Positions 12,554-22,689 of a stretch of DNA of 64,000 bases are shown here, one piece after another. The notes under the pieces were generated by a model. The model saw nothing but the letters and a program-made list of their open reading frames with translations. It did not search any database and was not told the DNA's origin. The position numbers were made by a program, and so were the translations under genes. This DNA comes from Aralia elata (Eukaryota; Streptophyta; Magnoliopsida; Apiales; Araliaceae). How positions within the stretch are numbered: position 1 is the first letter of the stretch; the number at the start of each line of letters is the position of its first letter. The stretch spans positions 6,181,415-6,245,414 of the forward strand of contig CM068383.1 of NCBI GenBank assembly GCA_034770075.1, given 5' to 3'.

Positions 12554-12800
12554 TGTGCTTGGTTTTATACTACTGCTAGGATGTGTATGTCCATGGAAAT
12601 AGTCAAAAAGGAATAAAAAGATACTTAAATTCTTTGGATACTCTGTTTAAGATATATTGTGCTTGGTTTTATACTCCTGCTAGGTTGTGTGTGTCCACGG
12701 AAATAGACAAAAAGGAATAAAAAATACTTAAATTCTTTGGATACTCTGTTTAAGATATTTTGTCATTGTGCTTGGTTTTATACTATTATTAGGATGTGTA
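12554..12800. repeat. promoter tandem repeat, about 104-109 bp, 2.3 units
   Basis: The motif TGTGCTTGGTTTTATACT recurs at 12554, 12658 and 12767. Between copies there are long near-identical stretches (TTCTTTGGATACTCTGTTTA). The array starts about 50 bp upstream of the copy 1 start codon, so it may affect that promoter. A scrap of the same repeat recurs at about 13490-13525. Confidence 0.85.
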
Positions 12801-12951
12801 CAAGTTTCTGAAATTTTGGTGGTTAAAGACGAAAAATAAAAATGATATTTTTTTCGAAAAATTATTTTTATCAAAAGAATATATAAATAAATAAATAAAA
12901 ATATAAGTTGTATTTAAAAAAATTACATTTTTAGAGTTTAAAACATAATAG

Positions 12952-13058
12952 TTCGATTACAATAAAATATATGAAAATTTCGACTACAACAAAATATATG
13001 AGAATTTCGACTACAACAAAATATATGAGAAGTTTGACTACAACAAAATATATAAAAG
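12952..13058. repeat. 27-28 bp tandem repeat, four units
   Basis: Four tandem copies of a unit built on CGACTACAACAAAATATATG with few substitutions. No coding potential. Confidence 0.85.
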
Positions 13059-13205
13059 GATATTTATTGAAAAAAAAATTCTTTTAATATTTTTAGAGGC
13101 AAAATTTTTAATGGCGATGGACTCTCCCACTCATGCTCAAAAAATGGGGGAACGGGATCCTCTCCATTTCATTTAAAATGAAGAGTCCATTTCACTCTAT
13201 TTCAC

Positions 13206-13424
13206 AAATTATTGCATCATAATAATTTAGTTAGTTATGATCCAAATATATTTATGATATTAAGATCAATCTTAAAAAAAAATTAATCCGACATTTTTTC
13301 ACCGTTGAATTATTTTTTTTCAACGGTGAAAAAATGTCGGATTACTTTTTTTGTTTTTTAAGATTGATCTTAATATCATAAACTATCTATTAACATATTT
13401 GGATCATAACTAACCAAATCATTG
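13206..13424. mobile_element. foldback MITE
   Basis: Two long inverted arms. The outer arm reads TTAGTTATGATCCAAATAT on the left and its complement ends near 13420. The inner arms CCGACATTTTTTCACCGTTG and the complement meet around 13315-13322. The DNA could form one long hairpin. Part of the right arm resembles the 3' half of the element at 27239-27629. Ends and target duplication are not certain. Confidence 0.75.
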
Positions 13425-13525
13425 CTTGCCAAAAGCCAAGTACTTGAGCCGGACTCCAAGTACTTGTAAGGGGCTAACATACTTATTCTTTAGATACTTA
13501 TATTCTTTGGATACCCTGTTTGGAC
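13425..13525 (-). pseudogene. relic of a third dioxygenase 5' end
   Basis: Bases 13425-13461 match 12410-12446 of exon 1 of dioxygenase copy 1 with two differences (CTTGCCAAAAGCCAAG is identical). Shortly after it lies TTCTTTGGATACCCTGTTT, matching the promoter repeat of copy 1. This looks like a scrap of a duplicated exon 1 plus promoter on the same strand, with the foldback MITE inserted at its edge. It cannot encode a protein. Confidence 0.65.
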
Positions 13526-14138
13526 TAGGAAAGTGACTTCTATAATTGTTACTGGCAGTGGCGTGCGGCACCAAGATTTTGACTTGGAAGGGGCTAACAT
13601 ATTTAAGAACAAATACTTAAATAAGAAATATAAATAAAATTATATGCATTAGATTTACAGGCTAAATTTATATTAAACACTTTTTAAAATTATGAAATTT
13701 ATTTTTAAATTGAATTCGTAATGAAATTATGAGTAATTTATTTTTAAGGTACAACATCCAAGAGTGATAAGAATTTTATTTTTTGCATTGCATAAAAATC
13801 ACAATAAAATAATTTTTATTTTCTATATTTATTTTAAAATTAAGAGGGCAAGAACTCTCAAACTTATAACTCTACAAAAAAATTTATTCACCCAAGCGCC
13901 TTAGAAATTGTATTACAAAAAATAAATAATTGTAAATAGCCAATTTATGATTTTTGTAGAATCCTAATCAATTTCATATACTTTTGCAACTTTCGCAAGA
14001 GATACGATAAAAACATTAACACAAAAAATTTATAAGTTTAAACAATAAAATATTTATTACATTTCTTGACTTTAAAGATAAATTATATAAAATTAACAGT
14101 AAATTAGAGTGATAAAGAGGAAATCTGTGTTAAAAATA

Positions 14139-14393
14139 GTATGTCCCAAATTATCTGCTTAGTTTTGACTTTTTAAAATCATATTTACTATTTTTAAAAC
14201 TAATTTTTGTACCATTTTTGCCAAAATATAGGTGAAGAGATTATAACCAAAAGAAAGTAAATAAAATTTACTACTAATAGTAATTTTTATAATGTTAAAA
14301 AATATATTTATATATGGTTAATTATTAATTTTAAAAATAGTCAATTTAACTAAAAAATGTCAAAACTAAGCAGTTAATTTGAGACGGATGGAG
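14139..14393. mobile_element. Stowaway-like MITE, copy 1
   Basis: The right end reads GACGGATGGAG followed by TA; the left end starts near TGTCCCAAATT and has lost a few terminal bases. The interior (14221-14260) is almost identical to 25821-25861 of the MITE at 25737-25995, so both belong to one family. Confidence 0.75.
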
Positions 14394-14403
14394 TAATACA
14401 TAA

Positions 14404-14410
<7 letters not shown>

Positions 14411-14470
<60 letters not shown>
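14411..14470. repeat. (AT)n microsatellite
   Basis: Sixty bases of uninterrupted AT dinucleotide. Confidence 0.98.
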
Positions 14471-14473
<3 letters not shown>

Positions 14474-14588
14474 ACTAAACTTGAGAGTTAAAAAATAAAT
14501 GTTTGAGTACATCTAATTAAAAAGATAAAAAATCCGGATGAGGCCATGGTGGGCGCCGGCTCTATGTAGTGCCGTTACTTACTGTGTT

Positions 14589-14591
<3 letters not shown>

Positions 14592-14625
<34 letters not shown>
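14592..14625. repeat. (TC)n microsatellite
   Basis: About 34 bases of CT dinucleotide repeat. Confidence 0.97.
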
Positions 14626-14629
<4 letters not shown>

Positions 14630-16062
14630 TCATGATCTCTGGAATATTTATTTTTGTTGGAAGCTAGACCCTATATGAGTCGAAACTCGAAGTAGCTAGA
14701 GACTAAAATGTAAGACTAACTATATCAATTTTATATAATTACTATCTAGACTATAAGTACATAAATATAATGAAAATAAATAATTCAACGAATTATAATG
14801 TAGCCTCTCTTTCTAAACTCTATCAAATTAAATTTTCTTTGAAGAAATATGATCAAAAAATATTTTAATATTTATGAATTTTATAAATAAGATATTTTTA
14901 TGAAATCAAGGTAATACTAAACATCTTCTATCTAGCTTTATCTTCTCTATCTCTCTATTTAAAAGCTATTAATCCTTGTCAGACACGTGTACGTATGTAA
15001 CTACCGTAAAGATATAATAATAATTTTTATAATTTAAATTATAAATTAATAATAAAATTTAAAATTAATAATAAAATTAAATTATAAGAACAAAAAAAAA
15101 TTGTGACACAGTCTGACGGCTGACGCCTTGATAAACTAGGGAAGATATCAAGCATGTTATGTTATATCTACAAATCATAGTTACTACTTCAAATTTTATA
15201 CACATAGTACACACATGACATAAGAGCATAACTAGCTAACTTTTATTTTACATATTCTTAATCAAACACGTACGCATGTAACATTATATTCTCTTCGTTT
15301 TTTTAGAAGGATGTTTAGATTAAGTATATATTTCACACAAATTAAAAATATTAAACTTATATTTATTTCATCAATATGAATTAGTAGCCCTTTGTCTAAA
15401 AAAGATCCATCTTCACTAAAAAAATAAAAAAAAAATTAGAGAATAAGATCCATTTTGGTTATTATCATTGAATCAAAAGCCAAAGGTATAAATTATTTCT
15501 TTTGCCAAAGGCTTTTGATTCAATGATCTTCCAAAAGAGAGCTAGGACTTAATTAGGAGAGGAGATTAAGAATTTTTCTTCTGTTCTTCCAACGAAGAGA
15601 GGAGATGAGAATAAGAATTGAATTTGGAAGAAAGAAAGATTTTTATTATGGAAAGAGTAATTGGGTGGAAAGAAAAAATTATAGTAGTTTCCTTTTTCTT
15701 TTTTCTTCTCATTGAATCTTTTCAATTATTATGGAAAAATTACATTAAAATTATCACGTGACACAATTTCCTTGTTGGGATAACAGATAAGACATAGTTT
15801 GAGACAGGCGATCTAAACTATGTTCGAGTATATATGTTTCGGTGGCCATTTATGTAATATGAGTATAAAAATGTCTTAAAAAATAAAATAAATGGAAATC
15901 TTATCATTTGTGAGATTGTATCTTTATATATAAAAATTTAGTATTGATATATAAAAATTTAGTATAATTGATCTAAATGTTCTTCATTTATTAATTAGTC
16001 TGTTAATTTGTACACGGTTGTGGATATAATTCTAAGTATTACAAGCCAAGTAAAAATTTATA
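14626..16062. other. intergenic AT-rich DNA with one strong hairpin
   Basis: No gene is recognisable. At 15464-15527 an 18-bp perfect inverted repeat (ATCATTGAATCAAAAGCC and its complement) surrounds a loop of about 28 bases. Otherwise it is low-complexity AT sequence. Confidence 0.55.
15464..15527. repeat. hairpin, 18-bp perfect stem
   Basis: The stem ATCATTGAATCAAAAGCC (15464-15481) pairs with GGCTTTTGATTCAATGAT (15510-15527). It could be a small MITE relic or a transcribed hairpin; nothing decides between them. Confidence 0.75.
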
Positions 16063-16528
16063 CTCCCTTCTTTTTGAATTATTAGATTAATATTTGTTAA
16101 CATGATATACATTATTAAGTAATCAACTCATCTAAACTCATCTAAAAACTTAAACTTCTTTTAAATAAGTTGGTTACTTGACATGATATCAGAGTTTTGG
16201 GTGTACAAGATCTTGGATTCAAATTTTCACAACCGCACATTGTCTTTATATTAATTTAGAATGTGCAAATGCTCCCTTCTCCATAAAGTTGCATTTGAAG
16301 GGGAGTGTTAGCATGATACAATTTTCAAATTTAAAATTAACATGATTCATTTAAATTTTGAAAACAATAAATCTTATAACTAATAGTACTGTTTAGATAG
16401 TTTATGATATTTATAATTGTATTGACATAAATTAATTAAAGAATTCATGTCAATTTTGAGTGTTTAAAATTATTTGAAATTGACTATTAACAAGTCAATG
16501 TCTATCTTATAATTTAAAATGGATGGAG
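16063..16528. mobile_element. Stowaway-like MITE with nested insertion
   Basis: The left end CTCCCTTCTTTTTGAATTA is preceded by TA and the right end AAAATGGATGGAG is followed by TA, as in Stowaway elements. At 466 bp it is too long for the family. The middle (about 16100-16315) carries unrelated sequence with a tRNA-like ATATCAGAG and a distal AGGGGAGTGTTAG. CATGATA repeats near 16101 and 16313 may flank that insertion. Confidence 0.6.
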
Positions 16529-17475
16529 TATATTATATATCACAGACTAATTAAATGTGATAGTCTAGTGGTAAAAATTTCTCTTTTTATCTAACTAATT
16601 AGAATTTAACAAGTCTTACAAAAGATTAAAGGTAAGTTTTTCTCTAATTTCTACAGATTTGTCTTAATATATTATCCTATTAGGGTTTTTCCCTAGGCCA
16701 TTAAATTAAAATCTATCATAGGATAGAACTCTAATAGAGTAGATTCTAATAACAACAATAAAAAGATAAAGTTATCACTTATGGATTCTAATAATAACAA
16801 TAAAATATAATGTCATGATCACATGTACATGAATGAGACTTTTTGAATCAGTTTACTTTTGATTCCTATTCTCGTTTGATTGAAACAGGATGTGAATAAT
16901 TCCAAGGTGAAGAAAGATAACGATGAGGTGGGACGAAGAAAGGAAAAACAGCAGACAGGGTGGAGGAGAAAAAATTCATCGTCCAGGCTCTAATTAATTA
17001 AGATGGTTGCTTTAAAATCTTACTAATATTATTATACTGGCTTGAGTTACTATCAAGTTGAGTGTAGGGAACATATATACAAGAGTAAAATAAATCAAGT
17101 TGAGTATGTTGTAGATATAATTAAGATTTTATTTTTTTATTTTTTTTTATTTTTTTGGGTATGTCGCATGGACTTTTAACATTATCTTGAAATACACTTG
17201 TTGAGTCTATCAAGGTGAGTACGTACATACAAGAGTAAAATAAATCAAGTAGAGTATTTGACACTTGGGACTAGGCTATAAATGTTATTTATATACATTT
17301 GATTTAGAATGTGGATTGCAGTAATTAGTATACGTGGGTCCAAGTGCATATTAGGGTTCATGTGATATAATTGAAATAAATGGATAAATTAGGGTTTACA
17401 AAATTCTAATTAAATATACACATTAAGGTTTATGTGACCTAATTAAATGTACAGATTAGACGAAAATAAAAGTGT
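16529..17475. other. intergenic, no gene seen
   Basis: AT-rich spacer. A direct repeat ACAAGAGTAAAATAAATCAA occurs near 17079 and 17228. No coding features. Confidence 0.5.
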
Positions 17476-18006
17476 GCTAGATCCGGGAAAGTCTTCACGT
17501 GTTCCAAGGCAGAAGGCTCGAGGATACGACCCATTTTGGGAATTGATTAAGGGTTTGGATTAGTGGCTAGAAGAACAGGGCATTACTTTGATGATTAAAG
17601 GACATTTCTGGAATTTTTCCTTTAAAATGACTAAAGAGTATTTCAGAAATTTTTTTTAAAACATGTGTCTGGCATGTGACTATTTTTCAAGAAAGCTCTA
17701 TAAATAGCCCCTCTATTCTAAGAAAAGGGGATCGCTCTCAAGACATTACAATTAGACTCTTGGAAGCTCATTGCACTTGGAACTCTCTCCCAACTCAAAG
17801 ACTCAAGAAGGTTCTTGGAATCCCTGCTACCCTAACCCGGTTTCCGGATTCTGAGAGTTCTGCCACGTGTCATTGGAGTAATCGTTCACTTGTTCTTCTC
17901 CCCTCTTCAATCAATCAATCAATTCTGTGTTTTTCGTAGATTTCTCTACTCTTCAGCCAACACGAAACCCTAACCCTAGCAAGACGTAATTTTCTTGCCC
18001 ACCGTA
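17476..18006 (+). promoter_or_regulatory. promoter/leader-like or LTR-like block
   Basis: This stretch is richer in GC than its surroundings. It has a good TATA box, CTATAAATAGCCCC (17698-17711), then a pyrimidine-rich leader and a telo-box, AAACCCTAACCCTAG (17966-17980). An 87-codon open frame (17676-17939) begins upstream of the TATA and matches nothing I know. It could be a promoter and 5' leader left from a lost gene or the U3/R part of an LTR. No TG...CA ends with a target duplication could be established. Confidence 0.35.
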
Positions 18007-18718
18007 TCAATATTATTTGTAGTCATATATAGAAATACTTATTTTATTAATTTTACTTTAATGCAAATAAATGACAAAATTGAGGAATATCATAATGTTA
18101 TCGAGTCCAAACACTTTATTTGTGAGTCTATATAAATTAGATTCTAATACGTGAGTCCCTCCGAGGTTAACAAAATATAATTACAAAAAGAAGATATAAA
18201 ATGATGTGTTAATTGTAATTAGTTAATATTTAATCATATATATAGGTAAATTTAGTAGTTATAAACCATTAGTATATACGTTATTTTTATTTTATTTTTT
18301 ATTTTTGTAACTACTCCACTGTATTTGTAAGTTTTAAAAAATAGAGAAAAAAGGAGAAACATATTATTTAGGAAAGAGATTAAAGTTTTTTGAGTAGAGA
18401 AGAAAAGAAACGAGAAGGAAAATCATATGTTTTAAAAAATTGTTCCCAGACATTTCCTTCCAAATTTGGGCGGATTTAAAGGAAAATTTGTTAAATACTT
18501 AGATGAAATATTAAAATATTAAAATTATTCTTATAATAGTATTTAAATGTAATCTCATTAGGATAAAAAAAATATACTCTTTTAAGCTAAAATTTCCTTC
18601 ACAATAATGTCATGTAACTTAAATCTTAATATGTGAAGTTCAATTCAATATATTACAGAAGCCCAACATGAATTGAGTTCAAGCTTTAGCTAGGGTCTCA
18701 AAATGACTTCAAAAATTA
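18007..18718. other. intergenic, no gene seen
   Basis: AT-rich DNA without recognisable genes or clear repeats. Confidence 0.5.
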
Positions 18719-18978
18719 CACTATCTCTATTCAAAAATTAAAGATATATTTTAATTTTTTAGAATCAATTTAAGAAATCTTAAAATTCAAAATTGATATA
18801 ATTTCATTCAAGTTTTGAAAACAACAAAAATGATAATTAATAGTAATTTATAGTTAGTTTACAATTGTTATATTTATTTGTACTAAAAATAAATAACTTC
18901 ATATCAATTTTAAATTTTAGAATTTTATCAATTGACTCTAAAAAGTCAAAATATATCTCTAATTTGAGATCAGATGGT
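18719..18978. mobile_element. Stowaway-like MITE, diverged copy
   Basis: A 260-bp element between TA dinucleotides. The left end CACTATCTCTATTC and the complement of the right end, CACCATCTGATCTC, are related, and both continue into a shared AGATATATTTT sequence. No coding capacity. Confidence 0.65.
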
Positions 18979-19487
18979 GTACATTTCACTCGCTAAGAAA
19001 CCTACCTGGTGTTCGTTTCATTCAAATGCAAAATAAACAGTAACGAATTTGCATAAAAAACACATCATAGGATTGATATCTATATAAAAATCATTTCTAA
19101 AGTTCTTATATATAGAACCCCAAAAAGGGCAGAAGAGTAATGCTACCCATAATATAAAAATTAAACTCATAATTTCCCATCAAGGATGTGTACGTAAGTT
19201 AGAGTTAGGTTCACAACTAGAATTAGTCATTTAATAATAAAAATAAAGAAGTAAAAAGATTGCTGCAACCTCATAGACCTTCCACACTTCCAAGCCCAAG
19301 AACCGAAACCAAAACAAGAAGTACTAAATTATTCATTCACAAATTATTCATGCTACTCTTCCTTAATACCAGCTTCTCTCCAAGAACAAGATAAGCTGTC
19401 CATTTATATGTGTCCTTCTTATGAATCTTTCTCCACCAAGATATTGCAACCTATCACTTTCTTGGTAGCTAGCTTAATTAATTAGCC
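18979..19487 (+). promoter_or_regulatory. upstream region of LAP6
   Basis: This is the presumed promoter and 5' leader of the polyketide synthase gene. A TATA-like CTTATATATAGAACC lies at about 19107. The final 150 bp before the ATG are rich in C and A, as plant leaders often are. No other gene is seen. Confidence 0.4.
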
Positions 19488-21623
19488 ATGTATCAGTTTA
19501 ACAACAGTAATGGTACCACACGGCGTGTTCCTACCAAAGGGAAAGCAACCATTCTCGCAATAGGAAAGGCATTTCCCAGCCAGCTCGTCCCACAAGAATG
19601 CTTGGTGGAGGGATATTGCCGCGATACAAAATGTGAAGATTCGGCCATTAAAGAGAAATTGGAACGCTTGTGTAAGTATATTTGTGCATGCTACTACTTA
19701 ACTAATCTATTTAAATCAATTTATTGCATCACTAAATGTATATGAGAGGAAATTGGATAATATGTGTAATGGAGGGGAAAAAGTGGATCTTTAAGCCCAT
19801 ACGTAGTTCCTGGTTTCATCGAGGGAAGTAAGACAAAATCAAATGGATTTCATGGCATATTCTTGATCATAATGAAGATCTCTTAATATGGAAAGTACAT
19901 GAGTTACACAAAAAGAGTCTCATAGCAAAATATCAAGTTTTAAGGATATATTCTTGTTTATATTTATCTTTAAATTTGTTGAGTGTTTAATATAGTTGTA
20001 CGGCCGAAGACAAACTTGAAAAAATTGTGTGATGTTAAGTTATGATGAAATAAATGGGACATTTTCCTGGAAGAGAAACATTTACAAATAAGACTCTTTC
20101 ATGCTACCGAAGGAGCATATTTTAACCAAAGTAATACTACCTCTACTCCACATAAAGTCACATTTCATAATTTCAGGTAAATTGAGAAATGAAAATTTTG
20201 AACCCTTTATAGTGCAGCTCTTTTTTTGTTGGTGTACCTAATTAACATTGCGGTTGGAATTACCATGATCTCTTTATGTTTGACTTCTATTTTGGTAGGT
20301 AAAACAACAACTGTGAAAACCAGATACACAGTGATGTCCAAAGAGATCTTAGACAAATACCCTGAGCTTGCAATTGAAGGCTCACCAACAATCAAACAAC
20401 GGCTCGAAATAGCAAATCCAGCAGTCATAGAGATGGCAAAAGAAGCAAGCCTTGCTTGCATTAAGGAATGGGGCAGATCAAACGATAATATCACCCATAT
20501 GGTATATGTTTCCTCAAGTGAGATACGCTTACCCGGTGGTGACCTTTACCTTGCTAGTGAACTAGGCCTAAGAAGCGACGTTGGACGTGTTATGCTTTAC
20601 TTCCTCGGCTGTTATGGTGGTGTTACCGGCCTTAGGGTTGCCAAGGATATTGCGGAAAATAATCCAGGAAGTAGGGTTTTATTAGTTACCTCGGAAACTA
20701 CCATTCTAGGTTTCCGGCCCCCAAACAAGGTAGTCAAATCCCATGCCATTTTTTGCATGTTTAAGGTTTTGTTTGATAAGGCTGTTAAAGTATTTAAAGA
20801 ACTGGATCTCGCTTTCAAAAGGTTCAAATTTTGACAAGTAGAAAAATATTGCATTTATATTCGTGTAATATAATTATATAAAGTTGCATTGGCTACTAAC
20901 AAAGGATGTCGTATGCAATTTTTGCACTATGTATACAGATGCAATATTTTTTTCTGAAGTCTTGACAAGAACTTGACCGATCGAACTTGAATTTAATTTA
21001 TGGAATATATATAATCAATTTTTTTGTAAAAAAAAATTATACTCTCTCTTACTAAAAGAAGATAATGTGGTGTTGCCTTGTAGGATCGTCCTTATGATCT
21101 AGTTGGGGCTGCACTATTTGGTGATGGAGCTGCAGCAGTGATTATTGGCACGGATCCCATAACTCCCGGAGAGTCACCTTTCATGGAACTAAACTATGCG
21201 GTGCAGCAATTCTTGCCCGGGACACAAAATGTGATCGATGGTAAGATTTCGGAAGAGGGCATAAACTTCAAACTTGGTAGAGACTTGCCTCAAAAGATAG
21301 AGGACAACATTGAGGAATTTTGCAAGAAACTTATGGGAAAGGCCGGTTTGAAGGAGTTTAATGATCTCTTTTGGGCGGTTCATCCGGGTGGACCAGCTAT
21401 ACTTAACGGTTTAGAGAGCAATCTAGGGTTGGAAAGTGGTAAACTGGATTGTAGCAGAAGGGCATTAATGGATTTTGGGAATGTTAGTAGCAATACTATC
21501 TTCTATGTGATGGAATATATGAGGGAGGAGTTGAAGAAAAAGAATGGAGAAGAATGGGGACTTGCTTTGGCTTTTGGACCGGGCATTACGTTCGAAGGCA
21601 TTCTCATTCGTAGCCTTTGGTGA
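19488..21623 (+). CDS. LAP6: type III polyketide synthase A (LESS ADHESIVE POLLEN 6)
   Basis: Three exons, 19488-19671, 20299-20729 and 21084-21623, with GT-AG junctions that join in frame to 384 residues, close to the roughly 395 of Arabidopsis LAP6/PKSA. LAP6 condenses hydroxy fatty acyl-CoA with malonyl-CoA to alkyl alpha-pyrones for sporopollenin in tapetum cells. Chalcone-synthase fold signatures are present: TTTVKTRYTVM and LPGGDLYLA. The catalytic Cys166 (FLGCYGGVTGLRVA), His305 (WAVHPGG) and Asn338 (FGNVSSN) are all kept, and the C-terminal loop is ALAFGPGITFEG. The GCYGG and TILGFRPPNK motifs favour LAP6 over its sister LAP5. Anther expression is expected from the family, not visible here. 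It lies between two minus-strand dioxygenase genes. Confidence 0.95.
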
Positions 21624-22279
21624 TATGTTTACTGAAATTGTATTTACAATTAATATTTATGTTAATGCTTTTCTCTTAATAGAGAAAAGGTTTGGAGTAA
21701 GAAAATATGATGAATTGAAATGGGATTTGAAGAATTTTTATGTTTTTTATGTTTTTTTTTTCCCTAATTAAGCCATATATGTTAATGTTAATGTTAATGT
21801 ATTTACAATATTTATGTTAATGTTTTTTTGTTTGGTTTTTTGAAGAATATAATTTTTATGGTTTTTTTATCCCTTAAGCCACTACAATAAAATTAAAGGA
21901 ATGAGTTTGGTGAAACATGGCATTTATTCATCAATAGATTAAACATGAGCTAGTCTGCAATACATGTGAAACGCTTGCCGGGCAATCAGCACTTGTGTTA
22001 CACACATATACATGTTGCATAAATTAAATTAAACATAGGCAGCTTGCTTTCATGATGCTTCTTCATGAGTAATCTCCTAAAATCAGATCAACAGCCTGCA
22101 TTAATTATAAATTCAAATTAATGTCCAAACATAAATCCCGAATAAGTAGTCTTTTAAAAAAAAAAAAAAAAAAAAACTTGCGAGTAACTAATTAATGTAC
22201 ATTTTTAGTAAAGAAAATAGGATACATATTAATGATATTAACAAATATATAAATAAAAAGAACCATTAGCATACTTGGA
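21624..22279. other. convergent intergenic region
   Basis: Holds the 3' UTR of LAP6 and, from the other strand, that of dioxygenase copy 2. A short ATGTTA tandem repeat occurs around 21778-21800 and a poly(A) run at about 22156-22176. No gene. Confidence 0.55.
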
Positions 22280-22653
22280 TCAAGCTGTTAAAGGTTCTCC
22301 AACAGCGGCATAGTACTTTGCGAGACGCTGGCAAGGGCTATCTTGATCAGCTATGTTGGTAAAGCGTAGATATCCAAGATGATCAAAATCTTTGAACTGC
22401 AATGGGTGTTCATCGTCTACTAGTTCTTCTGGTGTATGTAGCATGCCATTTTTGTATGATTTTATTGTGATTGAGTATCTCACTTTGCTCTCTGCACGCA
22501 TGATGACTCGATGGTAAGGAGTATGTATTCTACCATTACTCCATGCCTAGGTCAAAGAAAAACAAAACTCATTGCAATGTACATGCATGAAAAACAAAAT
22601 ACTCCCTCATTATTTCCTAAATAAATATCAATTACTTTACATGCCTTAATTAG

Positions 22654-22689
<36 letters not shown>

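Noticed and set aside
17676..17939. An 87-aa protein-coding gene
   Set aside because: The start codon lies upstream of the TATA box and the translation has no family signature; more likely a leader or LTR.
20226..20834. 202-aa single-exon reading of the LAP6 middle part
   Set aside because: Both ends run into intron sequence; the splice sites at 20299 and 20729 give the correct polyketide synthase frame.
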